Part shown: positions 33,792 to 42,657 of the stretch, piece by piece
How the letters are laid out: the number at the start of each line of letters is the position of its first letter
How positions within the stretch are numbered: the first letter of the stretch is position 1
The notes under the pieces: model-generated
What the model saw: the letters and a program-made list of their open reading frames with translations, nothing else
Database searches by the model: none
Told to the model about the DNA's origin: nothing
Source of the DNA: Thalassotalea euphylliae
GTDB taxonomy: Bacteria; Pseudomonadota; Gammaproteobacteria; Enterobacterales; Alteromonadaceae
Direction of reading: 5' to 3'
DNA: 64,000 nucleotides
NCBI RefSeq assembly: GCF_003390335.1
Contig: NZ_QUOU01000001.1
Location: forward strand, 2,170,001 to 2,234,000
Position numbers and translations under genes: made by a program

Positions 33792-34499
33792 TTAATAACT
33801 AACAATACGTGGCGTCCAAAAACCACAAGTAAGCGAAACACTTTGCATTGCTTGTTTCTGCTTTATGAATTTACTACGACTTACTTCAACACAGCCCATG
33901 TCTTCTAGGAAAGGGTTGGTAATTTGGCAATCAATAAAAGTGATACCTTGGGCTTCTAGCTGCTTGGCAAGCGTCACCAATGCAATTTTAGAAGCATTAG
34001 GAGCCTTGTAAAACATCGACTCACCACTGAAGAATCCATTGATAGCGACGCCGTATAAACCACCTACCAGCTTTTCTTGATCCCAGACTTCAACAGAATG
34101 GGCGTGTCCCAACAAGTGCAGTTGACGATAAGCTGACATCATCTCAGGCACGATCCAAGTCTCATCATGACGAAATGGCGCATCAGCACATAGTTCAATC
34201 ACTTGATCGAAAGCACGGTTGATTGATACTTGATAAGGGGTTTTATTCAAGAATTTGCGCAGGCTGCGGTTAATGCGAATATCGCTGGTGGGAATGATGG
34301 CGCGCGGGTCGGGTGACCACCACATAATCGGCTCACCATCACTAAACCACGGGAATATCCCTTCGCTGTAGGCTTGCACTAAACGTTGCGGGGTTAAGTC
34401 ACCGCCAACAGCGAGTAAACCATTGGGTTCAGTTAAGGCGGACTCTAAAGGAGGAAAAGCCAAACTACTGGGATGAATAAAGGAAATAGTTTGGCTCAT
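33792..34499 (-). CDS. aat: leucyl/phenylalanyl-tRNA-protein transferase Aat
   Basis: It transfers Leu or Phe from tRNA to proteins with N-terminal Arg or Lys. The 235 residues begin FPPLESALTEPNGLLAVGGDL and include GIFPWFSDGEPIMWWSPDPR, HSVEVWDQEKLVGGLYGVA and FIDCQ, all diagnostic. It belongs to the bpt-aat pair upstream of infA and completes, with clpS-clpA, a local N-degron pathway. Confidence 0.96.
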   Translation of the reverse strand: MSQTISFIHPSSLAFPPLESALTEPNGLLAVGGDLTPQRLVQAYSEGIFPWFSDGEPIMWWSPDPRAIIPTSDIRINRSLRKFLNKTPYQVSINRAFDQVIELCADAPFRHDETWIVPEMMSAYRQLHLLGHAHSVEVWDQEKLVGGLYGVAINGFFSGESMFYKAPNASKIALVTLAKQLEAQGITFIDCQITNPFLEDMGCVEVSRSKFIKQKQAMQSVSLTCGFWTPRIVSY

Positions 34500-34561
34500 A
34501 TACGTGGATTACTTGTTCAGAACGACTAGGGTAGGGCTAATTTAGGTTTAGCCTTTTGCAT

Positions 34562-35512
34562 CTAGCTCTTAGCATCTAAGTAACGCTCTGCATCTAATGC
34601 CGCCATACAGCCAGCACCAGCAGAGGTAATCGCTTGACGGTAAATGTGATCAGCAACATCGCCTGCTGCAAATACGCCTTCAACACTGGTTTGCGTTGCA
34701 TTACCGTTTGTACCGCTGTTGATGGTTAGGTAACCATCTTTCATGTCTAATTGACCTTTGAAAATGTCAGTGTTCGGCTTGTGACCAATGGCAATAAACG
34801 CACCTTGAACTTCAAGCTCTTCAGTGGCATCAGAGTTTGTATCTTTAATACGAACACTGGTAACCCCCATATTGTCACCTAGAACTTCGTCTAATGTGCG
34901 GTCTAAGTGTAAAACGATATTACCGTTTTCTACTTTATCCATTAAACGCTGTGTTAAGATTTTTTCTGAGCGGAAAGTGTCACGACGATGAATTAAGTGA
35001 ACTTCTGATGCAATGTTTGATAAGTACAACGCTTCTTCAACAGCGGTGTTACCACCACCAACAACACACACTTTTTGGTTGCGGTAGAAGAAACCGTCAC
35101 AAGTTGCACAAGCGGAAACACCTTTACCCATGAAGGCTTCTTCTGAAGGCAAACCTAAGTATTGTGCGGATGCGCCAGTACAAATAATTAACGCATCACA
35201 TGTGTACTCGCTGCTGCCTTTTAAGCGGAATGGGCGCGTTTCAAGGTCAACTTCTTCGATGTGATCAAAAATAATTTCAGTATCAAACTTTTCAGCGTGC
35301 TTTTGCATGCGCACCATTAAATCTGGGCCAGTCAGATCATCTGCATCACCTGGCCAGTTTTCTACTTCTGTGGTGGTGGTTAATTGACCACCTTGTTGCA
35401 TACCTGTGATCATCACAGGGTTTAAGTTAGCGCGAGCTGCATATACTGCTGCCGTGTAACCTGCTGGGCCTGAGCCTAAAATAAGAAGAGGAACGTGTCT
35501 TGCTTCGCTCAT
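34562..35512 (-). CDS. trxB: thioredoxin-disulfide reductase
   Basis: An FAD/NADPH enzyme that reduces thioredoxin. It has GSGPAGYTAA for FAD near the N-terminus, the redox pair CATC (Cys135, Cys138) in GVSACATCDGFF, GGGNTAVEEA for NADPH, and GVFAAGDVAD at the C-terminal FAD site. The 316 residues equal the usual low-Mr class. It sits between aat and ald on the same strand. Confidence 0.97.
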   Translation of the reverse strand: MSEARHVPLLILGSGPAGYTAAVYAARANLNPVMITGMQQGGQLTTTTEVENWPGDADDLTGPDLMVRMQKHAEKFDTEIIFDHIEEVDLETRPFRLKGSSEYTCDALIICTGASAQYLGLPSEEAFMGKGVSACATCDGFFYRNQKVCVVGGGNTAVEEALYLSNIASEVHLIHRRDTFRSEKILTQRLMDKVENGNIVLHLDRTLDEVLGDNMGVTSVRIKDTNSDATEELEVQGAFIAIGHKPNTDIFKGQLDMKDGYLTINSGTNGNATQTSVEGVFAAGDVADHIYRQAITSAGAGCMAALDAERYLDAKS

Positions 35513-35604
35513 GGGATCTCCAAAAAATTCGTTTCGACAATATGGTTTCTATTGATTGGGATTTTAATAAAGTTATTCAAGTGAGGGAAATAACTTTTCG
35601 TCAA

Positions 35605-35641
35605 TAAAAAAAAGCGCTCCTTATATTAAGAGCGCTTTTTG
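35605..35641 (-). terminator. terminator between ald and trxB
   Basis: AAAAAGCGCTC and GAGCGCTTTTT (11 bp) enclose an 11-base loop and are flanked by A and T tracts. On the minus strand it follows the ald stop by about 40 bases. Confidence 0.85.
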
Positions 35642-35679
35642 AGCATTTCAGCACAATGCTTAACCAGTGACTACTTAAA

Positions 35680-36801
35680 TTAAGCGTTGGCTAATGCAGT
35701 TGCTGGCTCGATAAAATCAAAACCTAAATTTTCTGCAACTTCTTTCACCGTCACTTGACCGTTAATCACATTTAAACCGTTAAGTAGGTGTTTGTTGTCG
35801 TTAAGCGCTTGCTTGTAGCCTTTGTTCGCTAATTGAATGATGTAAGGCAGCGTTGCATTGTTTAGCGCGAAGGTTGATGTGCGTGGCACAGCCCCCGGCA
35901 TGTTAGCAACACAGTAATGTACTACATCGTCAACAATATAAGTTGGCTCAGCGTGAGTTGTTGGTGTTGACGTTTCGATACAGCCGCCTTGGTCGATTGC
36001 CACATCAACAATCGCCGCGCCAGGCTTCATGTTTTTGATGTGCTCTTTGGTGACTAGCTTAGGTGCAGCAGCGCCGGGAATTAACACGCCACCAATCACT
36101 AAATCTGCGTCTACGACATGCTTTTCTAGTGCATCTGCTGTTGAGTAAATCGCTTTAACTTGGTTGCCAAATAAATCATCAAGTTTGCGCAATACGTTAA
36201 CATTGCGATCAAGAATTACCACGTCAGCCCCCATGCCAACAGCCATTTTCGCCGCGTTAGCACCCACCATACCACCGCCAATAATCACAACTTTTGCTGG
36301 CTCTACACCAGGTACACCGCCAAGTAACATACCGCGACCCGCATTTGATTTCTCAAGTGCTTGGGCGCCGGCTTGAATTGACATGCGACCTGCAACTTCA
36401 GACATAGGAGCCAATAAAGGTAAGCCGCCGTTGTCGTCAGTAACCGTTTCATAAGCAATACATACCGCTTTGCTCTTCACTAAGTCTTGAGTTTGCGGTA
36501 AATCAGGTGCTAAGTGTAAGTAAGTAAAGAGAATCTGGTCTTCGCGTAACATCGCACGCTCAACTGCTTGTGGCTCTTTTACTTTAACGATCATTTCTGC
36601 CTTGGCAAAAACTTCTTCTGCCGTTGCTACAATGCTAGCGCCAGCGTCAATATAATCTTGATCTGTAAAGCCGATGCCAATACCTGCATTGGCTTCTACA
36701 AAAACGCTGTGGCCATGGTTAATTAGTTCACGGACACTAGCAGGCACCATACCTACGCGATATTCGTGATTTTTTATTTCCTTTGGTACACCGATGATCA
36801 T
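35680..36801 (-). CDS. ald: alanine dehydrogenase
   Basis: It interconverts L-alanine and pyruvate with NAD. The 373 residues start MIIGVPKEIKNHEYRVG, carry the VKVKEPQ catalytic lysine region, the KVVIIGGGMVGANAAKMAVGMGADV Rossmann segment around residue 170, and the MPGAVPRTST C-terminal signature. It is divergent from lrp; Lrp-type regulators commonly control ald. Confidence 0.97.
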   Translation of the reverse strand: MIIGVPKEIKNHEYRVGMVPASVRELINHGHSVFVEANAGIGIGFTDQDYIDAGASIVATAEEVFAKAEMIVKVKEPQAVERAMLREDQILFTYLHLAPDLPQTQDLVKSKAVCIAYETVTDDNGGLPLLAPMSEVAGRMSIQAGAQALEKSNAGRGMLLGGVPGVEPAKVVIIGGGMVGANAAKMAVGMGADVVILDRNVNVLRKLDDLFGNQVKAIYSTADALEKHVVDADLVIGGVLIPGAAAPKLVTKEHIKNMKPGAAIVDVAIDQGGCIETSTPTTHAEPTYIVDDVVHYCVANMPGAVPRTSTFALNNATLPYIIQLANKGYKQALNDNKHLLNGLNVINGQVTVKEVAENLGFDFIEPATALANA

Positions 36802-36929
36802 ATTCGTTTTCTCTATGGGTTGAAATTGGTGACTAGTATAGTAGTAAATATGTAGAGCATCCTGTCGTTATTTGCTATTTTGTAGAGAATAAAACTGTAA
36901 AAACTAAAAATTATAGAGAAAAATAAAAA

Positions 36930-37448
36930 ATGCCGTTAAGTCGCTCCAATAATCGCCATGCCACGAATAAGAAAATTGACCGTATTGATCGCAATATCCT
37001 TGAAGAGCTTCAAAAAAATGGCCGCTTGTCTAATGTCGAATTGTCTAAAAGAGTCGGGTTAAGCCCAACACCTTGCCTTGAGCGCGTGAAACGACTTGAG
37101 AATGACGGGTATATCACGGGCTATCGCGCCATTTTAGAACCAGCGCTGTTAGATGCAGCGCTGTTGGTAATTGTCGAAATCACGTTAGAAAAGACGAGCC
37201 CAGATGTATTTGATGACTTTTCCAAAGCGGTACAAGATGTTGATGTAATCCAAGAATGTCACTTAGTGTCGGGGGATTTTGATTTCTTGTTAAAAACCCG
37301 TGTAAAAGACATGGCGGCTTATCGTGAATTACTTGGCGATACCTTGCTGCGTTTGCCAGCCGTAAGTGAAAGTCGCACTTATGTGGTGATGGAAGAAGTG
37401 AAATCTGCCAATGTCATTCCCGTTAATCTTGTCTCAGTTGGTCGGTAA
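36930..37448 (+). CDS. lrp: leucine-responsive regulatory protein Lrp
   Basis: A 172-residue global regulator. Residues about 14-75 are the helix-turn-helix domain (RIDRNILEELQKNGRLSNVE, VGLSPTPCLERVKRLE), followed by the RAM ligand-binding domain with IQECHLVSGDFDFLLKTR and LLRLPAVSESRTYVVMEEVK. The identity to E. coli Lrp is clearly high by eye, and the trxB-lrp-ftsK-lolA-rarA order is the same. The C-terminal end is a few residues longer. It is divergent from ald, with an AT-rich 128-base intergenic region. Confidence 0.96.
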   Translation: MPLSRSNNRHATNKKIDRIDRNILEELQKNGRLSNVELSKRVGLSPTPCLERVKRLENDGYITGYRAILEPALLDAALLVIVEITLEKTSPDVFDDFSKAVQDVDVIQECHLVSGDFDFLLKTRVKDMAAYRELLGDTLLRLPAVSESRTYVVMEEVKSANVIPVNLVSVGR

Positions 37449-37561
37449 GTGTTCGCCAATGGCGCGCCAAGGTAGGCTAAACGGTGATTTGTCGTTTTCT
37501 CTTGCCGTAAATTTTGTTATTTTACATAAACTAAAACAATAATTTTCCAAGTGGTAATTCT

Positions 37562-40180
37562 TTGTCTTCTTCTCGTGAAAAATTAACTGGCGCACAACGA
37601 TTGCTCGAAGCAGGTTTATTGATCTGCTCAGTGCTTGCGATGTATTTAATGTTAGCGCTGTTTACCTTTGACCCAGCCGATCCTGGTTGGTCGCAAACCG
37701 GTTACCAAACACCTGTACGCAATTTAGGCGGCTCTGTTGGCGCTTATTTGTCTGATTTATTGCTCAATCTGTTTGGTGTCATTGCTTATACTTTGCCCTT
37801 TGTTATTGCCATTGTCGGTTGGTTATTGTTCCAACGGTTTTATCGGTTAATGCAGTTGGATTATTTAACGCTAGGCTTAAAGCTTGTTGGCTTTTTTATG
37901 TTTTATATTGGCGTTACATCGCTGGCCAGCATGAATTTTGACGATATTTTCTACTTTTCCGCCGGCGGTATTTTAGGCGATGTTCTCAGTGGTGCATTTC
38001 TTCCTTATTTTTCTTTTGTTGGCTCAACCTTAGTGTTTTTATTGCTAACTTGTACGGGCTTTGTGTTTTTAACTGGTATTTCTTGGTTAGAAGTGATTGA
38101 TAACATCGGCCGTTATGCTATCGCCGCAGCCTTGTTTATCGCTGGTTTACCCAAGTTAATTGGCGAAAAGTTCAGTAGTGAACCCAAAGAGCAGCCTTTG
38201 GTGACTCATAAGCGTTCAACAGAGGACAATGCAGATGTAGACGCGAATGACCCGCTATTTAGTGAAACCCCTAAAGAAGATAAGGCATTTGATGAGACGC
38301 CAGAGCCAGTGAAGCACGCCTTTGAGCAATCACAGTTCGATGCTGCTGACGAGTTAGCCATTGCCGAATCAAACCGCCGTGATGATAACCACTTTGATGA
38401 ACCACCATTTGCCATAGATAACGATAGTTTTGATTCGAACAATGTTGAGCCGCATATTGGTGATATCGGCAACGATCGCGTCGAGCCATTTATCGAGATT
38501 GATGAGCTAATCACTGGTCCATTGACGGTGAATGTGCAAGAGAATGTCAGTGAATCTGAGATTGCGGCAGCATTTGAGCCTGTTGAAAAAATCCAAGTCG
38601 CAGAGCCACAAACACTGCACGACAAAATAAATGATCAGCTGACTGAGCAGGCGAGGGCAGAGGCGGAAGCCGCGCCAGACTTTGTTTCACTGCCATCACT
38701 GGACTTGCTTGATCGCTCTGACAAACAAAAACACCCAATTGACCAAGAGCAACTGACGCAAGTATCACGTTTAGTGGAAGCTAAGTTAAGTGAATTTGGT
38801 ATCAAAGCAGATGTTGTTGATGTATTTCCTGGCCCTGTGATCACCCGCTTTGAGCTTGACTTAGCGCCAGGTGTTAAAGTCAGCAAAATCACCAATCTCT
38901 CTAAAGATATTGCCCGCTCACTATCGGCAAAAAGTGTGCGCGTGGTTGAAGTGATTGAAGGTAAGTCGGTGATTGGTATCGAATTGCCAAACAAACATCG
39001 CGAAACCGTTTACTTCTCTGATGTGCTCTCTTGTGACACGTTTGAACAATCAAGCTCAAACCTTGCGATGGCTATTGGTAGTGATATTTCCGGTGAACCG
39101 GTTGTGGCCGACCTTGCCAAAATGCCGCACTTGTTGGTCGCTGGTACAACGGGCTCGGGTAAGTCGGTAGCGGTTAATACCATGATTGTCAGTATCTTGT
39201 ATAAGTCTTCACCTGAAGATGTGCGCATGATCATGATTGACCCGAAACAAGTAGAACTTTCAGTGTACGATGGTATTCCGCACTTGTTGTCGGAAGTGGT
39301 AACCGATATGAAAGAGGCGGCTAATGCGCTGCGCTGGTGTGTTGGCGAAATGGAACGCCGTTATCAGCTGATGTCTAAACTCGGCGTACGTAATCTTAAA
39401 GGCTATAACGATAAAGTGGCTAAAGCTATTGCCGAAGGTGAGCCTTTAATTGATCCGTTATGGCAACCAACAGATGCCTTTAGTAACACACCACCAACAT
39501 TAGAAAAATTACCTTCGATTGTTATCGTCGTCGATGAATTTGCCGACATGATGATGATTGTCGGTAAAAAAGTAGAAGAGTTGATCGCACGTATTGCGCA
39601 AAAAGCGCGTGCTGCGGGTATTCACTTAATTTTGGCCACGCAGCGTCCATCAGCCGACGTTATTACTGGTCTGATCAAAGCAAATATTCCAACCCGTATG
39701 GCGCTGCGCGTACAATCGCGTATTGAATCGCGCATTATTCTTGATCAGCAAGGAGCTGAGCAATTATTGGGGATGGGGGACATGTTCTACCTACCGCCAG
39801 GTGAAGCTGTGCCAGTGCGTGTTCATGGGGCTTTTGTTAACGACGACGAAGTGCATGCCGTGGTAAGTGATTGGAAATCTCGCGGTGAACCAAATTACTT
39901 AGATGAAATCAAATCAGGTGATACTGAGCAAGAAATCTTGCTACCGGGTGAGCAAGCAGAAGCCATGGAAGAGGCAGAGCTAGACCCACTTTACGACGAA
40001 GCACTGGCATTTGTCAGTGAAACGCGACGAGTGTCTATTTCCAGTGTGCAACGTAAGTTCCGTATTGGCTATAACCGTGCGGCGCGCATTGTCGAAGATA
40101 TGGAAATGCAAGGTGCTGTGTCATCGCCCGGTCATAATGGTGCACGGGAAGTATTGGCGCCACCTCCGGTAAAAGATTAG
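37562..40180 (+). CDS. ftsK: DNA translocase FtsK
   Basis: It couples septation to chromosome dimer resolution. Four or five membrane segments fill residues 15-200; an acidic low-complexity linker (about 205-390) is much shorter than in E. coli (1329 residues), giving 872 in total. The motor has Walker A GTTGSGKSV (about 528-536) and IVIVVDEFADMMM; the C-terminal gamma winged-helix domain (RRVSISSVQRKFRIGYNRAA) recognises KOPS. The start is TTG at 37562, 10 bases after AGTGG. Shorter linkers are common outside enterobacteria. Confidence 0.96.
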   Translation: MSSSREKLTGAQRLLEAGLLICSVLAMYLMLALFTFDPADPGWSQTGYQTPVRNLGGSVGAYLSDLLLNLFGVIAYTLPFVIAIVGWLLFQRFYRLMQLDYLTLGLKLVGFFMFYIGVTSLASMNFDDIFYFSAGGILGDVLSGAFLPYFSFVGSTLVFLLLTCTGFVFLTGISWLEVIDNIGRYAIAAALFIAGLPKLIGEKFSSEPKEQPLVTHKRSTEDNADVDANDPLFSETPKEDKAFDETPEPVKHAFEQSQFDAADELAIAESNRRDDNHFDEPPFAIDNDSFDSNNVEPHIGDIGNDRVEPFIEIDELITGPLTVNVQENVSESEIAAAFEPVEKIQVAEPQTLHDKINDQLTEQARAEAEAAPDFVSLPSLDLLDRSDKQKHPIDQEQLTQVSRLVEAKLSEFGIKADVVDVFPGPVITRFELDLAPGVKVSKITNLSKDIARSLSAKSVRVVEVIEGKSVIGIELPNKHRETVYFSDVLSCDTFEQSSSNLAMAIGSDISGEPVVADLAKMPHLLVAGTTGSGKSVAVNTMIVSILYKSSPEDVRMIMIDPKQVELSVYDGIPHLLSEVVTDMKEAANALRWCVGEMERRYQLMSKLGVRNLKGYNDKVAKAIAEGEPLIDPLWQPTDAFSNTPPTLEKLPSIVIVVDEFADMMMIVGKKVEELIARIAQKARAAGIHLILATQRPSADVITGLIKANIPTRMALRVQSRIESRIILDQQGAEQLLGMGDMFYLPPGEAVPVRVHGAFVNDDEVHAVVSDWKSRGEPNYLDEIKSGDTEQEILLPGEQAEAMEEAELDPLYDEALAFVSETRRVSISSVQRKFRIGYNRAARIVEDMEMQGAVSSPGHNGAREVLAPPPVKD

Positions 40181-40205
40181 TTATCCGCTAAAAAGAGAAA
40201 TTAAT

Positions 40206-40889
40206 TTGAAGATATCATCCAAAGTAGTCCTGTTATCATTATTGACGAGTCTGTTAACCAGTAACGCAAGTGCCGCAGACGCTCATGCGTCAAATGTCGC
40301 TATTGAGCAAGCGCAAAGGAAAGAAAGCGTCAGCGACGACCAAGCGCAAATCACATTATTGGCAAAGCTTGCTAAATTAGAGAATTTGGCCGCGAGCTTT
40401 ACGCAACATATTTATGATGTAGATAACAACTTACTGCAAAGTGGCGAAGGGCAGTTTACGCTAGCTGCGCCCAACTATGTAAACTGGCAGACGACATCAC
40501 CAGAAGCGTCGACTATGGTTTCAGACGGTGAAACCTTGTGGTTGTTTGACCCGTTTATAGAGCAAGTAACGGCTTATTCACTCGCTAACAGCATCAACAA
40601 CACGCCAATTCTCTTACTCACCAGTAACGATGAATCGCTTTGGCAGCAGTATGAGGTTAACCAACTAACGAATCACCAGTTTAAAGTAACCGCGAAAAGC
40701 GAAGATGCACAAGTTAAAGCGCTATTACTTGGCTTTAACAGCGATGTGTTATCAAGCTTTACGATTGTTGATGCAACAGGTCAGCACAGTGAATTTGTGT
40801 TAGCAAACACAGTTGTTAACCAAGAGATCGCCAGTGAAGTGTTCTCGTTTACCATTCCTGAGGGCGTATTGTTAGATGACCAGCGGTAA
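40206..40889 (+). CDS. lolA: outer membrane lipoprotein carrier protein LolA
   Basis: The periplasmic chaperone that carries lipoproteins from LolCDE to LolB. A 23-residue signal peptide (cleavage after SNASA) starts from a TTG at 40206. The mature part has LENLAASFTQHIYD, GEGQFTLAAPNYVNWQTTSP and LWLFDPFIEQVTAY, which are LolA landmarks. It carries about 25 extra polar residues after the signal peptide. Its 3' end overlaps rarA by 14 bases. Confidence 0.92.
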   Translation: MKISSKVVLLSLLTSLLTSNASAADAHASNVAIEQAQRKESVSDDQAQITLLAKLAKLENLAASFTQHIYDVDNNLLQSGEGQFTLAAPNYVNWQTTSPEASTMVSDGETLWLFDPFIEQVTAYSLANSINNTPILLLTSNDESLWQQYEVNQLTNHQFKVTAKSEDAQVKALLLGFNSDVLSSFTIVDATGQHSEFVLANTVVNQEIASEVFSFTIPEGVLLDDQR

Positions 40890-42270
40890 AGGTCTATCTG
40901 GTGTTAATCAAGGTTTAAATCGAGGCTTAGAGCTAGATTTAGGTTTTGAACAGCCCACCGAGTTTATGCCGCTCGCGGCGCGACTTCGCCCCAAAACCTT
41001 AGATGACTACGTAGGGCAACAGCATATTTTAGGAAAAGGCATGCCGCTGCGCCAAGCGATTGAGCAGCACCATAGCCATTCGGTTATTTTTTGGGGGCCA
41101 CCCGGCACCGGAAAAACGACCCTTGCCGAGATTATGGCGAACCATGCCAATGCTGAAATTGAGCGTATTTCGGCGGTAACTGACGGCATTAAAGAGATTC
41201 GCAAAGCGATTGAGGCGGCAAAAGAAAGGTTAATCCATCGTCAGCAACGCACTGTGCTGTTTGTTGACGAGGTGCATCGTTTCAACAAAAGTCAGCAAGA
41301 TGCGTTTTTACCGCATATTGAAGATGGCACCATAGTGTTTATCGGTGCGACGACGGAAAATCCCGCTTTTGAACTCAATCGTGCTTTATTGTCGCGAGCG
41401 AGAGTTTATGTGCTTAATAAACTCACCGCAGAAGATCTTACTCAGGTTTACCACAACGCGCTTGAACACCTTAACCAAGAGCGATTACAGCATAATCACG
41501 CGCCCATTGCGTTCGAACCTGATGCCGTTAGCAGTTTGTTGTCGGTCGCCAGTGGTGATGCTCGCCGATTACTGAATTTAATTGAGAATAGCCTTACTCA
41601 CTCATTTGATGGCTCGGCGATTACAGAGCAACAAGTATTAGAGGTTGCTGGTAGCAAAATTGCGCTATACGACAAAGGCGGCGATGCCTTTTACGATTTA
41701 ATTAGTGCGTTTCACAAATCGGTACGTGGCTCAGATCCTGACGCTGCGCTTTACTGGTACGCCAGAATATTAACCGCTGGTGGCGACCCTTTATATGTCG
41801 CTAGGCGTTTGTTGGCTATAGCCAGTGAAGATGTAGGTAATGCAGATCCCAGAGCACTAACGATTGCCATTAATGCGTGGGATACCTTCCAACGTGTTGG
41901 CCCAGCCGAAGGTGAGAGAGCCATCGCACAAGCGGCGGTTTATCTGGCGCTTGCCCCGAAAAGCAACGCGGTATATACCGCCTTTAAACAAGCTATGGCG
42001 ATGGCGAATCAAACCAGTGATTTGGATGTTCCCATTCATTTGAAAAACGCCACCAGCAATATTACCAAAGGGTTAGGGCACGGTCAGGAATACCGTTATG
42101 CTCACGATGAGCCAAATGCCTTTGCCGCGGGCGAGTGCTATTTCCCGCCTGAAATTAGCCACACACGATTTTATCAACCAAGCGAGCGTGGCTTGGAAAA
42201 GCAACTCAAAGCAAAACGCGAATATTTGGATCAATTGAACAGGGAAAGTGATGAGCAGCGCTTTAAATAG
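40876..42270 (+). CDS. rarA: replication-associated recombination protein RarA (MgsA)
   Basis: An AAA+ protein related to the clamp loader and acting at stalled forks. MPLAARLRPKTLDDYVGQQHIL precedes Walker A GPPGTGKTT (about 74-82), VLFVDEVHRFNKSQQDAFL and the sensor GATTENPAFELNRALLSR; the MgsA C-terminal domain follows. The 464-residue form has about 30 extra N-terminal residues compared with E. coli, so a later start is possible. It overlaps lolA upstream and crcB downstream, indicating one tightly coupled operon. Confidence 0.94.
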   Translation: MTSGKGLSGVNQGLNRGLELDLGFEQPTEFMPLAARLRPKTLDDYVGQQHILGKGMPLRQAIEQHHSHSVIFWGPPGTGKTTLAEIMANHANAEIERISAVTDGIKEIRKAIEAAKERLIHRQQRTVLFVDEVHRFNKSQQDAFLPHIEDGTIVFIGATTENPAFELNRALLSRARVYVLNKLTAEDLTQVYHNALEHLNQERLQHNHAPIAFEPDAVSSLLSVASGDARRLLNLIENSLTHSFDGSAITEQQVLEVAGSKIALYDKGGDAFYDLISAFHKSVRGSDPDAALYWYARILTAGGDPLYVARRLLAIASEDVGNADPRALTIAINAWDTFQRVGPAEGERAIAQAAVYLALAPKSNAVYTAFKQAMAMANQTSDLDVPIHLKNATSNITKGLGHGQEYRYAHDEPNAFAAGECYFPPEISHTRFYQPSERGLEKQLKAKREYLDQLNRESDEQRFK

Positions 42271-42646
42271 TCTCAGTGTTTATTTATTAGTGGCGCTAGG
42301 CGGTGCCTGTGGTGCTAGTTTGCGTTTTTTTATTTCGCAATTCGTACTAAATTGGCTCGGAAAGGGATTCCCTTTTGCGACATTGATCGTTAATATTTCT
42401 GGCTCGTTTATTATGGGCTTGTTATACGGGCTTATTGAACAAGGAGTGATGCAAGTTGCCATTACCCGAACGCTAATAGGTATTGGTTTTCTCGGCGCAT
42501 TTACTACCTTTTCAACGTTTTCATTAGATACTGTGCTGCTTATTCAGCACGGTGAGTATATTAAAGCGGTTACCAATATACTGCTTAATGTTGTGCTTTG
42601 TGTGGGTGCAGCAGCACTTGGTATATTTTTAGTAACCCATCGGTAA
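42251..42646 (+). CDS. crcB: fluoride channel CrcB/FluC
   Basis: A 131-residue, four-helix dual-topology fluoride exporter. GGACGASLRFFIS, the TLIVNISGSFIMG pore segment and GFLGAFTTFSTFSLD with its phenylalanine box are visible. The ATG at 42251 lies inside the rarA 3' end and follows AGGGA. No fluoride riboswitch could be fitted, since the leader is coding sequence of rarA. It is 11 bases upstream of serS. Confidence 0.95.
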   Translation: MSSALNSLSVYLLVALGGACGASLRFFISQFVLNWLGKGFPFATLIVNISGSFIMGLLYGLIEQGVMQVAITRTLIGIGFLGAFTTFSTFSLDTVLLIQHGEYIKAVTNILLNVVLCVGAAALGIFLVTHR

Positions 42647-42657
42647 AGTGACTAACA

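Noticed and set aside
42200..42260. Fluoride riboswitch in front of crcB
   Set aside because: The region upstream is coding sequence of rarA, and I could not fit the fluoride aptamer fold; control through the operon is more likely.
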